This document shows positions 8,789 through 18,000 of a stretch of DNA of 64,000 nucleotides, piece after piece. The notes beneath the pieces are model-generated. The model was not told where the DNA came from and did no database searches. It was given only the letters and a program-made list of their open reading frames with translations. Numbering within the stretch: position 1 is the first letter of the stretch; every line of letters starts with the position of its first letter. The DNA is taken from contig JAJDUM010000017.1 of NCBI GenBank assembly GCA_022826645.1, positions 124,001 through 188,000 of the forward strand, written 5' to 3'. Both the position numbers and the translations under genes were made by a program. The DNA is from Candidatus Poribacteria bacterium. GTDB taxonomy: Bacteria; Poribacteria; WGA-4E; PCPOR2b.

Positions 8789-8812
8789 GGAACGCAGATC
8801 TGCGTTCCCTAC
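8789..8812 (-). repeat. REP-like element: 20-bp perfect palindrome with adjacent GTAG
   Basis: GGAACGCAGATCTGCGTTCC (8789-8808) is its own reverse complement and is immediately followed by CTAC (8809-8812), so on the minus strand it reads GTAG plus palindrome. The inner 18 bases recur at 63951-63968. It sits between purH and the aldo/keto reductase gene. Confidence 0.72.
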
Positions 8813-8850
8813 GGAAAAGGTAATTCTATCATCATTACAAGGGAGAACAG

Positions 8851-9624
8851 ATGGACGCAATTCGGCTTATATCAGGCGATGAAATTCCTGTTCTGGGACT
8901 TGGGACATGGAATCTGCGGGACGAACAGTGCAAAACCGTCGTCAAAATCGCCCTTGAACTCGGTTACAATCACATTGATACTGCATGGATGTACGCTAAT
9001 CAAAAGGAGATTGGGGAGGCACTGCAAGAGGTTGGTGCAGTCAGAGAGGAACTTTTCATTACCTCCAAAATATGGCACACCCACATGAAGTACGACCAAG
9101 TTCATTCCCAATGCAATGAATGCCTTGAGGATTTGCAAACCGACTATGTAGATCTGTTACTGGTTCACCATCCCGGCGATGGCGCGGTGCCGATGGAAGA
9201 AACCCTGTCCGCATTCAATGAGATACACGATGCGGGGAAGGCGAAAAATATTGGTATCAGCAATTTTAGTATTGAGCAAGTGGATCAGGCGAGGGAAATC
9301 TCCCAGGCACCCATCGTCACCAATCAGGTGGAATATCACGCTCATAGTCAAGATGAGGATCTCTTGCAGCACTGTCATGCAGTCCAGATTCCCCTGACCG
9401 CTCATCGCCCCTTAGCAGTTGGTAAAATCGTCAGTGATCAGGTCCTTGGAGGAATTGGGAACGCACATGGAAAAACGGCGGCACAGGCCGCTTTGCGATG
9501 GCTAGTCCAGAAAGGCTTAATCGTCATCCCCAAAGCCAGTTCTGATCCCCACTTGAGAGAAAATCTTGACCTGTTCGATTGGGAACTCACGCCTGAGGAG
9601 ATGGAAACAATTAATAACCTGTGA
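8851..9624 (+). CDS. Aldo/keto reductase
   Basis: A 257-residue NAD(P)H-dependent aldo/keto reductase TIM barrel of the 2,5-diketogluconate-reductase-like branch. The catalytic tetrad is intact: D43 (HIDTA), Y48, K73 (TSKIW) and H106 (LLVHHP). The GISNFS motif is typical, and the C-terminal IPKASSDPHLRENL segment binds the nucleotide phosphate. ATG 8851 follows GGGAG. It precedes a PhyH and amidohydrolase pair, so it may reduce or oxidise an intermediate handled by them; this is inference from position. Confidence 0.92.
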   Translation: MDAIRLISGDEIPVLGLGTWNLRDEQCKTVVKIALELGYNHIDTAWMYANQKEIGEALQEVGAVREELFITSKIWHTHMKYDQVHSQCNECLEDLQTDYVDLLLVHHPGDGAVPMEETLSAFNEIHDAGKAKNIGISNFSIEQVDQAREISQAPIVTNQVEYHAHSQDEDLLQHCHAVQIPLTAHRPLAVGKIVSDQVLGGIGNAHGKTAAQAALRWLVQKGLIVIPKASSDPHLRENLDLFDWELTPEEMETINNL

Positions 9625-9712
9625 ACAGACGGAAACAACACGCTCAGCTCTTTGGAGTAGAAGGATAAAGACTTTTCGCTATCTTGAGATTGATAACGAT
9701 GGGAGGAATTCC

Positions 9713-10429
9713 ATGATCAGACCTACTGAAACCCAGACAGCACAATGGGAAGAAAAAGGCTACCTTGTCTTTGAAGATGCGATTCAGGGTGATGAGTTGA
9801 AACGACTCCAAGATGTCTTTGATTATTGGGCAGAAAAGTGTAAGCCAGCATGGTTAGATCGTATAGAGGCTGGCGAAGCGGCTGCATCATTTTACGACAT
9901 CCCAGATCCGTTTGAGAAAGATGAAATCTTTGTAGACCTGATTGATCACCCCAGCTATTACGGCAGTCTGATGGCATTTACGGACGATGACTTGATCTTG
10001 CTGGGACCGCAGGTCCGCACCGTCCCGCCGGGTCCCGTATGCTACACCGGGTGGCATCCTGATGTACCACAGAGTAACCCACTGCATATCAAGGTCCAAG
10101 TGTATGTGAACGATGTCGAACCCGAATCAGGTGAATTTGCCTTCGTACCGGGGAGCCACAAACCGGACGCGGGACCTTACTCCAAGGCACAACGGTTAGA
10201 AGCGATGCCTGGTCATAAACGGTTTCCGGGAAAAGCAGGCACCGCAATCATGTTCAACTCATACGGTTGGCACACCGCCATGGATAACCACACAGATACG
10301 CCCCGCAAATCGCTCATCCTCATCTACGAAAAACGAACCCCGGACCGGGTAGACCCAAAACGGTATACCTCCATTACCCACCTCTGCACGACGCCGGAAC
10401 GGCGCAAACTTTTCGGTTTGGAGGGATGA
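9713..10429 (+). CDS. Phytanoyl-CoA dioxygenase (PhyH) family protein
   Basis: A 238-residue Fe(II)/2-oxoglutarate dioxygenase. The triad is H115-P-D117 (GWHPD) and H187 (YGWHTA), with R198 for 2-oxoglutarate and FVPGSHKP at 144-151. The frame is open upstream to 9566, but ATG 9713 has GGGAGG at 9701-9706 and gives the usual family N-terminus. Its stop codon overlaps the start of the amidohydrolase gene, so the two are translationally coupled and probably act in one pathway. Confidence 0.9.
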   Translation: MIRPTETQTAQWEEKGYLVFEDAIQGDELKRLQDVFDYWAEKCKPAWLDRIEAGEAAASFYDIPDPFEKDEIFVDLIDHPSYYGSLMAFTDDDLILLGPQVRTVPPGPVCYTGWHPDVPQSNPLHIKVQVYVNDVEPESGEFAFVPGSHKPDAGPYSKAQRLEAMPGHKRFPGKAGTAIMFNSYGWHTAMDNHTDTPRKSLILIYEKRTPDRVDPKRYTSITHLCTTPERRKLFGLEG

Positions 10430-11328
10430 TGACACGAATAGATTCCCATCTCCACGTTTTCGCCAAGGTTTCCCCTGAATTCCCGAGAGAACCAACCCCG
10501 GTTTGTCCCGCCGATCGGGAAGAGACCGCTGAAAAGCTGCTGGTCGAAATGGAAGCAAACGATATCGACCAAGCAATGCTGGTGCAGACGGGTGGGACTG
10601 CTATCGAACACCATGCGTACCTGCTCCACTGTCTGAAGACGTATCCTGATCGGTTCCTTGGGATTGGGTTAGTACCTCCAGATCTTACTCACCCGGAGGA
10701 TCACATGGATAGGCTAACGGACGGAACCGGGATTATCGGTTTTCGGCTATCCTCGATTGGTGGTTCGAGAGATCCATTCGCTCGAATCAACATTAAGGAG
10801 ATCAAAACCTACCCTATCTGGAAACATGCTGCAGAACAAGATTATGTCCTCTGGCTTTATCCTCGCGCGGTTGATGCTCACCTGCTACAGCATTTGATTG
10901 ATGCCTTTCCGCAGGTGCGGGTCGTCCTGAACCACCTCGGCATCTGCCCCGGCAAAGGGAAATTCTCTTGGGATGCGAAGGGACGCCCCCGGGTTGAAAC
11001 TATTGACTATAATCCTGCATTTCATACAACTCACCGTCTCGCCTGTTTCGAAAATGTTATGATGCATATTTCGGGGCAATATGCTTTTAGCAACGAGGCA
11101 TATCCCTATCAGGATCTCGCTAGATGGCATCAACGAGTCCTCGATCTTTTCGGCGCAAAACGGCTGATGTGGGCGACCGACTTTCCGTGGATTTTGGAAG
11201 ATCCCGGGTACGGTCAACTGACCGGCATCCTCAAGCAATTGTTGCCCGATCTACACGATAACGAATACGACGCCATCATGGGCGAAAATGCAAAGCGGTT
11301 TCTAAGATTTCCCGAACGCACGAAATAG
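10426..11328 (+). CDS. Amidohydrolase-2 family metal-dependent hydrolase
   Basis: A 300-residue TIM-barrel hydrolase of the amidohydrolase-2 family, which includes 2-pyrone-4,6-dicarboxylate lactonase, fuconolactonase-like and decarboxylase enzymes. Visible features are the N-terminal H-x-H (DSHLHVF, H8 and H10), VVLNHLG, and the C-terminal MWATDFPW motif whose Asp is the usual catalytic acid. ATG 10426 overlaps the PhyH stop; ATG 10429 is an alternative one codon later. Coupling to a hydroxylase suggests hydrolysis of a hydroxylated or lactone intermediate, which is inference. Confidence 0.9.
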   Translation: MMTRIDSHLHVFAKVSPEFPREPTPVCPADREETAEKLLVEMEANDIDQAMLVQTGGTAIEHHAYLLHCLKTYPDRFLGIGLVPPDLTHPEDHMDRLTDGTGIIGFRLSSIGGSRDPFARINIKEIKTYPIWKHAAEQDYVLWLYPRAVDAHLLQHLIDAFPQVRVVLNHLGICPGKGKFSWDAKGRPRVETIDYNPAFHTTHRLACFENVMMHISGQYAFSNEAYPYQDLARWHQRVLDLFGAKRLMWATDFPWILEDPGYGQLTGILKQLLPDLHDNEYDAIMGENAKRFLRFPERTK

Positions 11329-11465
11329 TGTGTCCCTTGCGTAGTTCAAAGTTGCAATTTTCACGGATATAACCAAGATTCAAACCAACTTCCCAACAGT
11401 GCCACCTGACGGCGCGTAGTTACTTGCTCATCATTTTTCCCACAGAATATTAGGATCCGATTTCT

Positions 11466-12890
11466 ATGAGACAACGAACACAAGCCACGACTCCGAACAT
11501 TGTTAAAGAGATCCAAGCTGGGAAGGTACGCCCCGTGTACCTGCTGTGTGGCGAAGAACAGTTTCTGGTAGAGGCTACCCTCAAGCAGATGCTTGAGAAT
11601 TTTCTGTCCCCTGAGACCCGTGATTTTAACCTGAATCACCTGGATGGCGCGGAGGTTTCGATGCGCGATATTCTCAGTGCAGTGGAAGTCTACCCCGTAA
11701 TGGCAAATTGGCGTGTTGTTGTTGTGAATGAGGCTACAGTATTCAAGAGGCAGAAGGGACCATCATCACCGGAGATAATAGAAAACGCAGCAGAAGCTGC
11801 TGAAGAGGGGAAGCCGCGGAAAGCAATCGCGTTGATGGTGAAAGTCTTGGGCGTTTCGGCACAGGACATTGCTGACGAGAATAGCGACTTTAGAGAAGCC
11901 ATCAGCGACCTCACCGAGGAAAACGAAGGCGGGTTGAGTCCTGAAGACCTCGAATTTCTTCGCGACTTGCCGCAAATTACCGCTCAGATTGATGATTTTC
12001 AGCACATATCGGGTGCCGTCGACGACACCGAAATCTTGATTGAGTGGCTGGGTGGGGAGTTACCCAAAGAAAGCGTACTCATTTTTACAGTCAAAGGAAA
12101 TGTGGATGGGCGAAGCCGGCTCGTTAAATTAATAGGTCGTGTTGGAAGGTATGTCTCGTTTGCGTCGTTGGAACCCGCACGATCAGGTCAGCAAGATCGA
12201 GTTTACCAGGGTGTCTCCAGAAAGCTCGAAACATTCGGGAAGAAGATTTCTCCCAACGCCTTCAATCTCCTCCAAAGCCGAACAGGAAACGACATGCACC
12301 TGATTGCTGAAGCCATCGAAAAGATAATCGCTTTTGTTGGTGAGAAGACACGGATCGACGAACGAGATATAGAAACCGTCATCGCCCAGAGCAGCTTTGA
12401 AAACATCTTTGCGCTTACGGATGCACTTGGAAAAAGATCCGTTTCGCAAGCGTTATCCAGCCTCCACAGTGTGCTAGAGAGCGGGGAGCCACCGATCAAA
12501 GTCAACGCACTGATCGCACGGCAAATCAGGCTCACGCTTCAAGCAAAACTACTTGCTGAGTGCGGAGAACTAAAACCGACAGTAGATCGAATGAATTATC
12601 AGAGTTTTGCAGATAACGTTTTCAAGCCGCTCGCCGCAAAGATGTCGAATTATCTGCCGCATGCAGCGCAGGTCAATCTCCTCAAGCAGAATCCCTATGC
12701 CGCTTATAAAGTAGTCCAAGCTATTCCTTTTTTTAACACAGACGAGTTAATCCAAGGATTGGAGCAAACCCTGGAGGCGGATGTACAACTCAAGAGCAGT
12801 CAATTAGATCCAGAGTGCATCTTAGAACAGCTAGTCTATGAACTTTGCACGAAGCCAGATACTAGGAGATTGGCAAGAAACAAAATATGA
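11466..12890 (+). CDS. holA: DNA polymerase III delta subunit (HolA), with an insertion
   Basis: A 474-residue clamp-loader subunit that opens the sliding clamp during replication. The N-terminal Rossmann-like part has VYLLCGEEQFLVEATL and RDFNLNHLDG; the AAA-like core has VVVVNEAT and VLIFTVKGNVDGRSRLVK; the collar has EAIEKIIAF and ALIARQIRL. Typical HolA is about 330-350 residues. The excess is mainly an acidic insertion at about residues 96-188, between the VVVVNEA strand and LIEWLGG, where the protein usually runs straight on. The insertion has no family I recognise. Confidence 0.9.
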   Translation: MRQRTQATTPNIVKEIQAGKVRPVYLLCGEEQFLVEATLKQMLENFLSPETRDFNLNHLDGAEVSMRDILSAVEVYPVMANWRVVVVNEATVFKRQKGPSSPEIIENAAEAAEEGKPRKAIALMVKVLGVSAQDIADENSDFREAISDLTEENEGGLSPEDLEFLRDLPQITAQIDDFQHISGAVDDTEILIEWLGGELPKESVLIFTVKGNVDGRSRLVKLIGRVGRYVSFASLEPARSGQQDRVYQGVSRKLETFGKKISPNAFNLLQSRTGNDMHLIAEAIEKIIAFVGEKTRIDERDIETVIAQSSFENIFALTDALGKRSVSQALSSLHSVLESGEPPIKVNALIARQIRLTLQAKLLAECGELKPTVDRMNYQSFADNVFKPLAAKMSNYLPHAAQVNLLKQNPYAAYKVVQAIPFFNTDELIQGLEQTLEADVQLKSSQLDPECILEQLVYELCTKPDTRRLARNKI

Positions 12891-13161
12891 GATCTCAACC
12901 TGCGAGTAGCTCTCGGAGTATTCAGGCTCCACCTCTTCTCTCAACACGGGTGAGTGCCCACTTCGACGACTCAAATATTTCCGCTGACGCGCACATAGCT
13001 CGCATCAATCCGGGGAATTGCTTAAACTCTCACAAGGTTCAGTCGATAAGTCGATATAAGAGTGGCAAAATTCTTATATCTCTTGTAAGGAAATTAGTGA
13101 ACCTGAGTGATAGCACTGCGTCATTCGAACCGTTAACATTGTGGATGGAGGCTTGAACATA

Positions 13162-13383
13162 ATGGAAGTAGTTTTCTTTATAGGCTTATTTATTGTTGTT
13201 ATTGTAGCGATTCAAACTATCGGCGACATAGTGAAAAGGAAGTATCAATTTGAAAACAGAAGCGACGTTAGTCAGGAGGCGCTTGCGCAGATCCAAGCAG
13301 ATCTCAACGCACTCCAAAAAAGCGTTGATGAAATGAAGGAGTACCTCACGGATTTATACATTCAGCAGCATGACAACTCCTGA
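13162..13383 (+). CDS. Small membrane-anchored coiled-coil protein
   Basis: A 73-residue protein with an N-terminal transmembrane helix (about residues 3-22, VVFFIGLFIVVIVAIQTIG), a short basic stretch, and an amphipathic coiled-coil-like helix (about 35-68). ATG 13162 has GGAGG at 13147-13151; the frame is open back to 13141. The layout resembles PspB-like or other short envelope-stress proteins, but I do not recognise a specific family. It lies between holA and cspA on the same strand. Confidence 0.55.
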   Translation: MEVVFFIGLFIVVIVAIQTIGDIVKRKYQFENRSDVSQEALAQIQADLNALQKSVDEMKEYLTDLYIQQHDNS

Positions 13384-13493
13384 ATTAAGAGGCAGCTCAA
13401 ATAACTGAAAACCCAAAATCACAGGTAGGCATTCATAGGTTCCAATCGCGCCCTGTTGCCGCCTAAAAATAGCCTAGATATCATCTTTCATTC

Positions 13494-13522
13494 TTGCATT
13501 TCTATCAGGAACTAAGTATAAT
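13494..13522 (+). promoter_or_regulatory. Sigma-70-type promoter for cspA, with long leader
   Basis: TTGCAT (13494-13499) and TATAAT (13517-13522) are 17 bases apart. Start of transcription near 13529 would give a cspA leader of about 160 bases, a length typical of cold-shock mRNAs whose 5' ends fold differently with temperature. The rest of 13384-13687 holds nothing else I can identify. Confidence 0.62.
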
Positions 13523-13687
13523 ATAAACGCAACTGTACAATGGATTCAAGAAAGCTTTACAAGTTGTGTGAAGGGCAAAACTGAAGCGTCTTCCCCAGAT
13601 TTGCTGTCATTTTGTACTTCTATGCTTCTTTCAGCTTCATGAGACGTTTGCAGTTAGATATTCTGAAGTGAAAGGAGGTGCGAAAAG

Positions 13688-13894
13688 ATGGCAACAGGCC
13701 GTGTCAAATGGTTCAGTAACCAGAAGGGTTACGGGTTTATCACTACTGATTCAGGGGAAGATGTGTTTATACATTATTCCGCTATCGAAGGAGATGGTTT
13801 CAAATCTCTCGATGAGGGCGAAGAGGTTGAGTTTGAAATCGTGCAAGGTCCCAAAGGTTATCAGGCAGAAAACGTTGTGAAACTTGAGGGTTGA
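13688..13894 (+). CDS. cspA: Cold-shock protein, CspA family
   Basis: A 68-residue single cold-shock domain (OB fold) that binds single-stranded RNA and DNA and acts as an RNA chaperone. Both RNA-binding motifs are intact: KGYGFI (RNP1) at about 14-19 and VFIHY (RNP2) at about 26-30. AAAGGAGGTG at 13671-13680 is an excellent ribosome-binding site. It is a monocistronic unit with its own promoter and a strong terminator 40 bases downstream. Whether it is cold-induced cannot be told from sequence alone. Confidence 0.95.
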   Translation: MATGRVKWFSNQKGYGFITTDSGEDVFIHYSAIEGDGFKSLDEGEEVEFEIVQGPKGYQAENVVKLEG

Positions 13895-13932
13895 TAGGTC
13901 GAAATTAACCAAGTTACTGGCTAAAACAAAAT

Positions 13933-13966
13933 AAAAAAGGCTCCCAAACCTATGGGAGCCTTTTTT
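13933..13966. terminator. Strong bidirectional intrinsic terminator
   Basis: A-tract plus GGCTCCC (to 13945), an 8-nt loop, then GGGAGCC (13954-13960) followed by six T. The A6/T6 flanks extend the stem and make it work on both strands, ending cspA on the plus strand and nadA on the minus strand. Confidence 0.92.
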
Positions 13967-14015
13967 GATTAATACCGGTATCGGATCTGAATAACCTAAA
14001 CCTATTTTACCTGTT

Positions 14016-15125
14016 TCAGGCGCTCAATTCAAGCATCCGCTCAATTGGCGTTCGTGCCCGTTCGATGACCTCCGGCATGAGTGTTACTTCGTGTGGACTC
14101 AAATCGTCACCTTTATCAAGCGCCTGCAGAACATTAAGCACCTTGTCGAGTGTGACCTTCGCCATGTGGGAACACCGCACAGAGCATGCAGTAGAAAACT
14201 GTACCGTCGGAAATTCCTGTCCGAGGTTTGATGTCAACTCACACTCCGAAGCAACGAATGCGCGCTCCAGCCGATCTTCCTCCACCCTTTTGGCTATATC
14301 CTGCCCTATCTGACTCGTACTGCCGTAAAAATCCGCTTCCTGAAGCACTTCAGGTCGGCATTCCCAATGTGCATAAAGTACTCTGGTGGGGTGACCTTTA
14401 GGGATATCAAACGACCCGCGTATTGCTAAGAGATCCGAAAGTAGAAATTTCTCATGCACCTCACACACCGCTCCCTTCTCTCGGTTCCCCTTACCAGGGA
14501 AGAAAACCGTTTTCGTTCCCCTCAGTTCTTCCTCTAAATTCTCCGCAAAGAAAATATCAGGAACAAATAGGATTTCATCACCCGGCATTTCTCGAGCTAT
14601 GTGGGCAGCATTTGCAGAGGTGCAGCAGATGTCCGACTCGGCTTTCGCATCAGCGTAACTATTGATGTAGATCATGACGGGCACTCCTGGATATAGTGCC
14701 TTCAGCTTTCTCACCTCTTCAGCCCCAAAATTATCTGCCAAAGAACATCCTGCGGTCTTATCCGCAGCGAGAACCGTTTTTGAAGGATTTAGGATCTTCG
14801 CAGTTTCTGCCATGAACGGCACACCATTAAAGAGGATGTATGGTGCGTCGGTTTTTGCTGCATGCATGCTCAACGCAAGTGAATCGCCCTGCTCATTTTT
14901 TGTTGATAAACCGAACACAAGGGGCTCCATATAGTTATGGCCAAGCATCACCACGTTGTGTTTTTTCTTCAGTTTTAATATCTGATACACTGTTTCCGCG
15001 TGAGCTTCTATGTCGATTGGCGTTACACTTGGATGGTTCCTCTTATAAAGTTCTTTCTTCACACTTTCAATACTCAGTTCGGTGCTGTTCATATTATCTT
15101 GAGATACTGTTGGTTGGGAATTCAT
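14016..15125 (-). CDS. nadA: Quinolinate synthase (NadA)
   Basis: A 369-residue 4Fe-4S enzyme condensing iminoaspartate with dihydroxyacetone phosphate to quinolinate in NAD synthesis. Visible motifs are LGHNYMEP, FNGVPFMAETAKIL, C127 in KTAGCSLAD, the CCTSANA segment, a Cys in YAHWEC and the C-terminal ACSVRCSHM, consistent with the three cluster cysteines of the family. nadB and nadC are not in the window. It has its own promoter at 15259-15287 and shares the terminator with cspA. Confidence 0.95.
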   Translation of the reverse strand: MNSQPTVSQDNMNSTELSIESVKKELYKRNHPSVTPIDIEAHAETVYQILKLKKKHNVVMLGHNYMEPLVFGLSTKNEQGDSLALSMHAAKTDAPYILFNGVPFMAETAKILNPSKTVLAADKTAGCSLADNFGAEEVRKLKALYPGVPVMIYINSYADAKAESDICCTSANAAHIAREMPGDEILFVPDIFFAENLEEELRGTKTVFFPGKGNREKGAVCEVHEKFLLSDLLAIRGSFDIPKGHPTRVLYAHWECRPEVLQEADFYGSTSQIGQDIAKRVEEDRLERAFVASECELTSNLGQEFPTVQFSTACSVRCSHMAKVTLDKVLNVLQALDKGDDLSPHEVTLMPEVIERARTPIERMLELSA

Positions 15126-15258
15126 TTCTTCTCACCCCTGAATCTATCGGCGTGTCTTTTGCCTTAAATTTCTTATTTGAATTTCTTAGTTCCAAAAACC
15201 TTCTGGGCATATAGCCAAAGAATGGGAGAAATCTCTGTTGTTTGTTGGATTGCCATAG

Positions 15259-15287
15259 AGTGTACAACGATTAGAAATCTTTGTCAA
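15259..15287 (-). promoter_or_regulatory. Sigma-70-type promoter for nadA
   Basis: On the minus strand TTGACA (15287-15282) and TACACT (15264-15259) are separated by 17 bases, about 130 bases upstream of the nadA start. Confidence 0.6.
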
Positions 15288-15373
15288 GTATGATTGCGAT
15301 GAATCGTGAAAATTTATCCGCTCGGTTCAGCAATTCAATTGACGAATTGCTGACCGTGACGTGAATGGATTAA

Positions 15374-17902
15374 TTATTCCGATGATTCATCATCTAGAAT
15401 CGAGACAATCCCTCGACCACCATCGACACTTAGACGTGTGCCCGATTGGATGCGTTGCGTTGCAGCAGGAACATTGACTACTGCCGGAATGCCATATTCT
15501 CGTGCAATGATAGCGCCGTGCGACAACATACCACCATATTCCATCACCAATGCGGTGGCGTGGAGAAAGAGTGGTGTCCAGCCCGGATCTGTTGAAGGAC
15601 AGACTAAGATAAACTTCTTACCAGCAATCTGGGCATCGGCTGCGTCGTGGAGAATATACGCCTCACCGGTAGCAACGCCAACCGACACACCGACTCCTTG
15701 AATTTCATCTTTTGCTTCAATCGCCTGGGGTTCACCGATACGGTTGAGGAGATCACTGTAGATGACATCGGGCAGTTCAATCTTTAACAATCGTGACCGG
15801 GTTATTTTCCGTTCCGCAATTACCGATTGGAGATCTTCTCCTTGGATAAGCTGATCCAACTCGTCCGGGACAAGATAGAAGATACCACCGTCAAGTTGAT
15901 AGCGCCGATCGAGTTCCAATAGGGCTTTCCGAATTAACTCGTAACCGAGCATAAGGTAGAATTTGGCGGTCTCCCGGAAGGGCATATACCGTTTTGTGAG
16001 ATCAAGCACTTTATTAATCCGTTTGCGAAACGCAGCAGCTTTACCTACCGGTAGCCGCGCCAATCTCCGTCTTGCTTTTTCCCGATTCGCCCTTTGGGCT
16101 TGTAAATGTTTCGTCGGATTAGCATCGGAATTGGTGCGGAACGACGCGATAATCTGTTCGACGTAGGAAGGATCCTCGCGCCAACGAGGTTGTGCAAGTT
16201 CAAATTCGCCGACAGACCGATGCCCGTGCTTTTCCAAGAAATCCTCCAATGTACGCTCACCCCGTGCCACCTCCCACATTTTCAGATTGGCAGCCACGGT
16301 TAGGTCACCTTCGAAGCCCGTGATTAGCAGCCTAGCGAGATCTTCTGCCTCATTCTCATCAAAACACTTTTGGAGCGTGATTTTCAACTGCTGATACGTA
16401 AAACTTGCAAATACTGTCGCTTTGAGCGCGTCTTTAGCGAATTCGTTGAGTGTTTTCTCACGCCATCCTTCGAATTTGTCAATAACCTGTTGATCGGACA
16501 GCTCACCGATCGAAATTTGCCTTTCCGCTTGGACATATTGTTCAAAGGCCGGAAATATTCTTTCGGAGAGAGTTTTATCAAGATCTTTACGAATTTTGCT
16601 ATGCTTGATCTCAGCAGCAATTGATTTATAGACATAGTAAGGAAACTTTATCCAAAACAGAAAGTTGCTACGCTTGATGTTCGGGGTCGGCTGTGGATAG
16701 ATTGCCTTGTTTGGATCACGCTTGAGTTGCTGAAAATCATGCTCAAAAAGAAAGCCGTGGAAATTAAACTCTACTTCCCGACTCAGGTTGAAATAGAGGC
16801 GACCGCAGATCAAATCTAGGACCCCCTCCTCATGAAATCTACGGCTTGGTAGGTACCCCAATTCACGACAGGTCCGCCCAAATCCGCCTCGGCCTGACAT
16901 AAACTCCTGTATGAGTGCCCATGTCATGGGAAGTGGAGCAGGAAGGACTTCGGATAGATTGTATCGACTCCATACCGTTCCGCCTTCATCCGCCTTTTGC
17001 TGGAGGGATTCTATTTCTGAGCGGCGTAATCGCTCAATTTCTGCTGCGTCCGTAAGGGTTGTTATAGGACGTGCCTGCAATAAGTAGAATTGTTCGTTAG
17101 CATATGCCCATTCGATATCTTGAGGTGCCCCATAGAACGCGTCCACTCGCATACCGACCCCACTGAGCTCGGCAACCTTTCCACGTTGCAGGCTCGGAAT
17201 CTCTCGCTGGCCGATTGGGACTGCTTGCACTCCCTCGTGTGCAATCATCTTACGCTTGCTTACTACAGTCTCGCGGATGAGATCTCCGCTCTCTCGTGAG
17301 ATCACAAAATGGTCGGGCGTAATTTCTCCTGAAACCACAGACTCGCCCAAGCCCCAGTTGGATTCGATGACGAGTTCATCTCCTCCTGTCGGATTACCGG
17401 TGAACATAACACCAGAAACCTCGGCGTCGACCATTGCCTGCACCACAACAGCCATTGCTAGTTGTGCGTCCTCGATTCCGTGTTCACGGCGATAGGTAAT
17501 CGCACGATCTGACCATAGCGACGCCCAACATTCCTTGATTTTAGCCAAGAGCTCAGATGTCCCGGATATATTTAGGAACGTATCTTGCTGTCCTGCAAAA
17601 CTCGCATCGGGGAGATCCTCTGCAGTAGCAGATGAGCGCACAGCAACTCTATCCGCGCCTAACTGCTCATAAGCTGCTACAACCTCCGACACGAGGAAAC
17701 CGGGCAGGGAAACAGCTTGGACAGCTTCACTAGTGGAAGCACCAACATTTTTGACGGCGGTCCTATATGCATCAGTTGTGACACAGAAGCCGGGCGGCAC
17801 GAGAAAATCCGCCGCTGCCAATTTTCCGAGATTCAGTCCTTTTCCGCCGACAAGCAGCAGATCTGCATCATCAATTTCAGTAAAGTGTTTGATCCATGTC
17901 AT
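15374..17902 (-). CDS. PEP-synthase-related dikinase with rifampicin-phosphotransferase-like architecture
   Basis: An 842-residue protein. The N-terminal PPDK/PEP-synthase ATP-binding domain (about 1-300) has VGGKGLNLG, VRSSATAEDLPDASFAGQ and QDIEWAYA. A long, mostly helical central region (about 310-730) includes GHRSVGEFELAQPRWREDPS. The C-terminal phosphohistidine domain has GGMLSHGAIIAREYGIPAV, with the catalytic His. The PEP-binding TIM barrel of true PEP synthase is absent. ATP domain, substrate domain and His domain in this order and length is the layout of rifampicin phosphotransferase, and the central GEFEL..PRW stretch resembles it. The family moves the beta-phosphate of ATP through the His to a substrate. 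ATG 17902 is chosen over TTG 17935; neither has a clear ribosome-binding site. Confidence 0.82.
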   Translation of the reverse strand: MTWIKHFTEIDDADLLLVGGKGLNLGKLAAADFLVPPGFCVTTDAYRTAVKNVGASTSEAVQAVSLPGFLVSEVVAAYEQLGADRVAVRSSATAEDLPDASFAGQQDTFLNISGTSELLAKIKECWASLWSDRAITYRREHGIEDAQLAMAVVVQAMVDAEVSGVMFTGNPTGGDELVIESNWGLGESVVSGEITPDHFVISRESGDLIRETVVSKRKMIAHEGVQAVPIGQREIPSLQRGKVAELSGVGMRVDAFYGAPQDIEWAYANEQFYLLQARPITTLTDAAEIERLRRSEIESLQQKADEGGTVWSRYNLSEVLPAPLPMTWALIQEFMSGRGGFGRTCRELGYLPSRRFHEEGVLDLICGRLYFNLSREVEFNFHGFLFEHDFQQLKRDPNKAIYPQPTPNIKRSNFLFWIKFPYYVYKSIAAEIKHSKIRKDLDKTLSERIFPAFEQYVQAERQISIGELSDQQVIDKFEGWREKTLNEFAKDALKATVFASFTYQQLKITLQKCFDENEAEDLARLLITGFEGDLTVAANLKMWEVARGERTLEDFLEKHGHRSVGEFELAQPRWREDPSYVEQIIASFRTNSDANPTKHLQAQRANREKARRRLARLPVGKAAAFRKRINKVLDLTKRYMPFRETAKFYLMLGYELIRKALLELDRRYQLDGGIFYLVPDELDQLIQGEDLQSVIAERKITRSRLLKIELPDVIYSDLLNRIGEPQAIEAKDEIQGVGVSVGVATGEAYILHDAADAQIAGKKFILVCPSTDPGWTPLFLHATALVMEYGGMLSHGAIIAREYGIPAVVNVPAATQRIQSGTRLSVDGGRGIVSILDDESSE

Positions 17903-18000
17903 AGGCGCGAAACGTGATCCACAACAGAAGGGCAAGAGCCAAGGACTTTAGTACATCACCTGCACTCCTACCGCCTTGTGAATACTTACGAAGTTTGATT

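Noticed and set aside
12887-13156. Plus-strand open frame of 89 codons whose ATG overlaps the holA stop
   Set aside because: The composition is Ser/Arg-rich without any domain, there is no ribosome-binding site other than holA coding sequence, and the small membrane protein gene at 13162 has a far better start region.
15374-17902. Plain PEP synthase (PpsA) or pyruvate phosphate dikinase
   Set aside because: The C-terminal PEP-binding TIM barrel is absent and the phosphohistidine domain is at the C-terminus, not in the middle.
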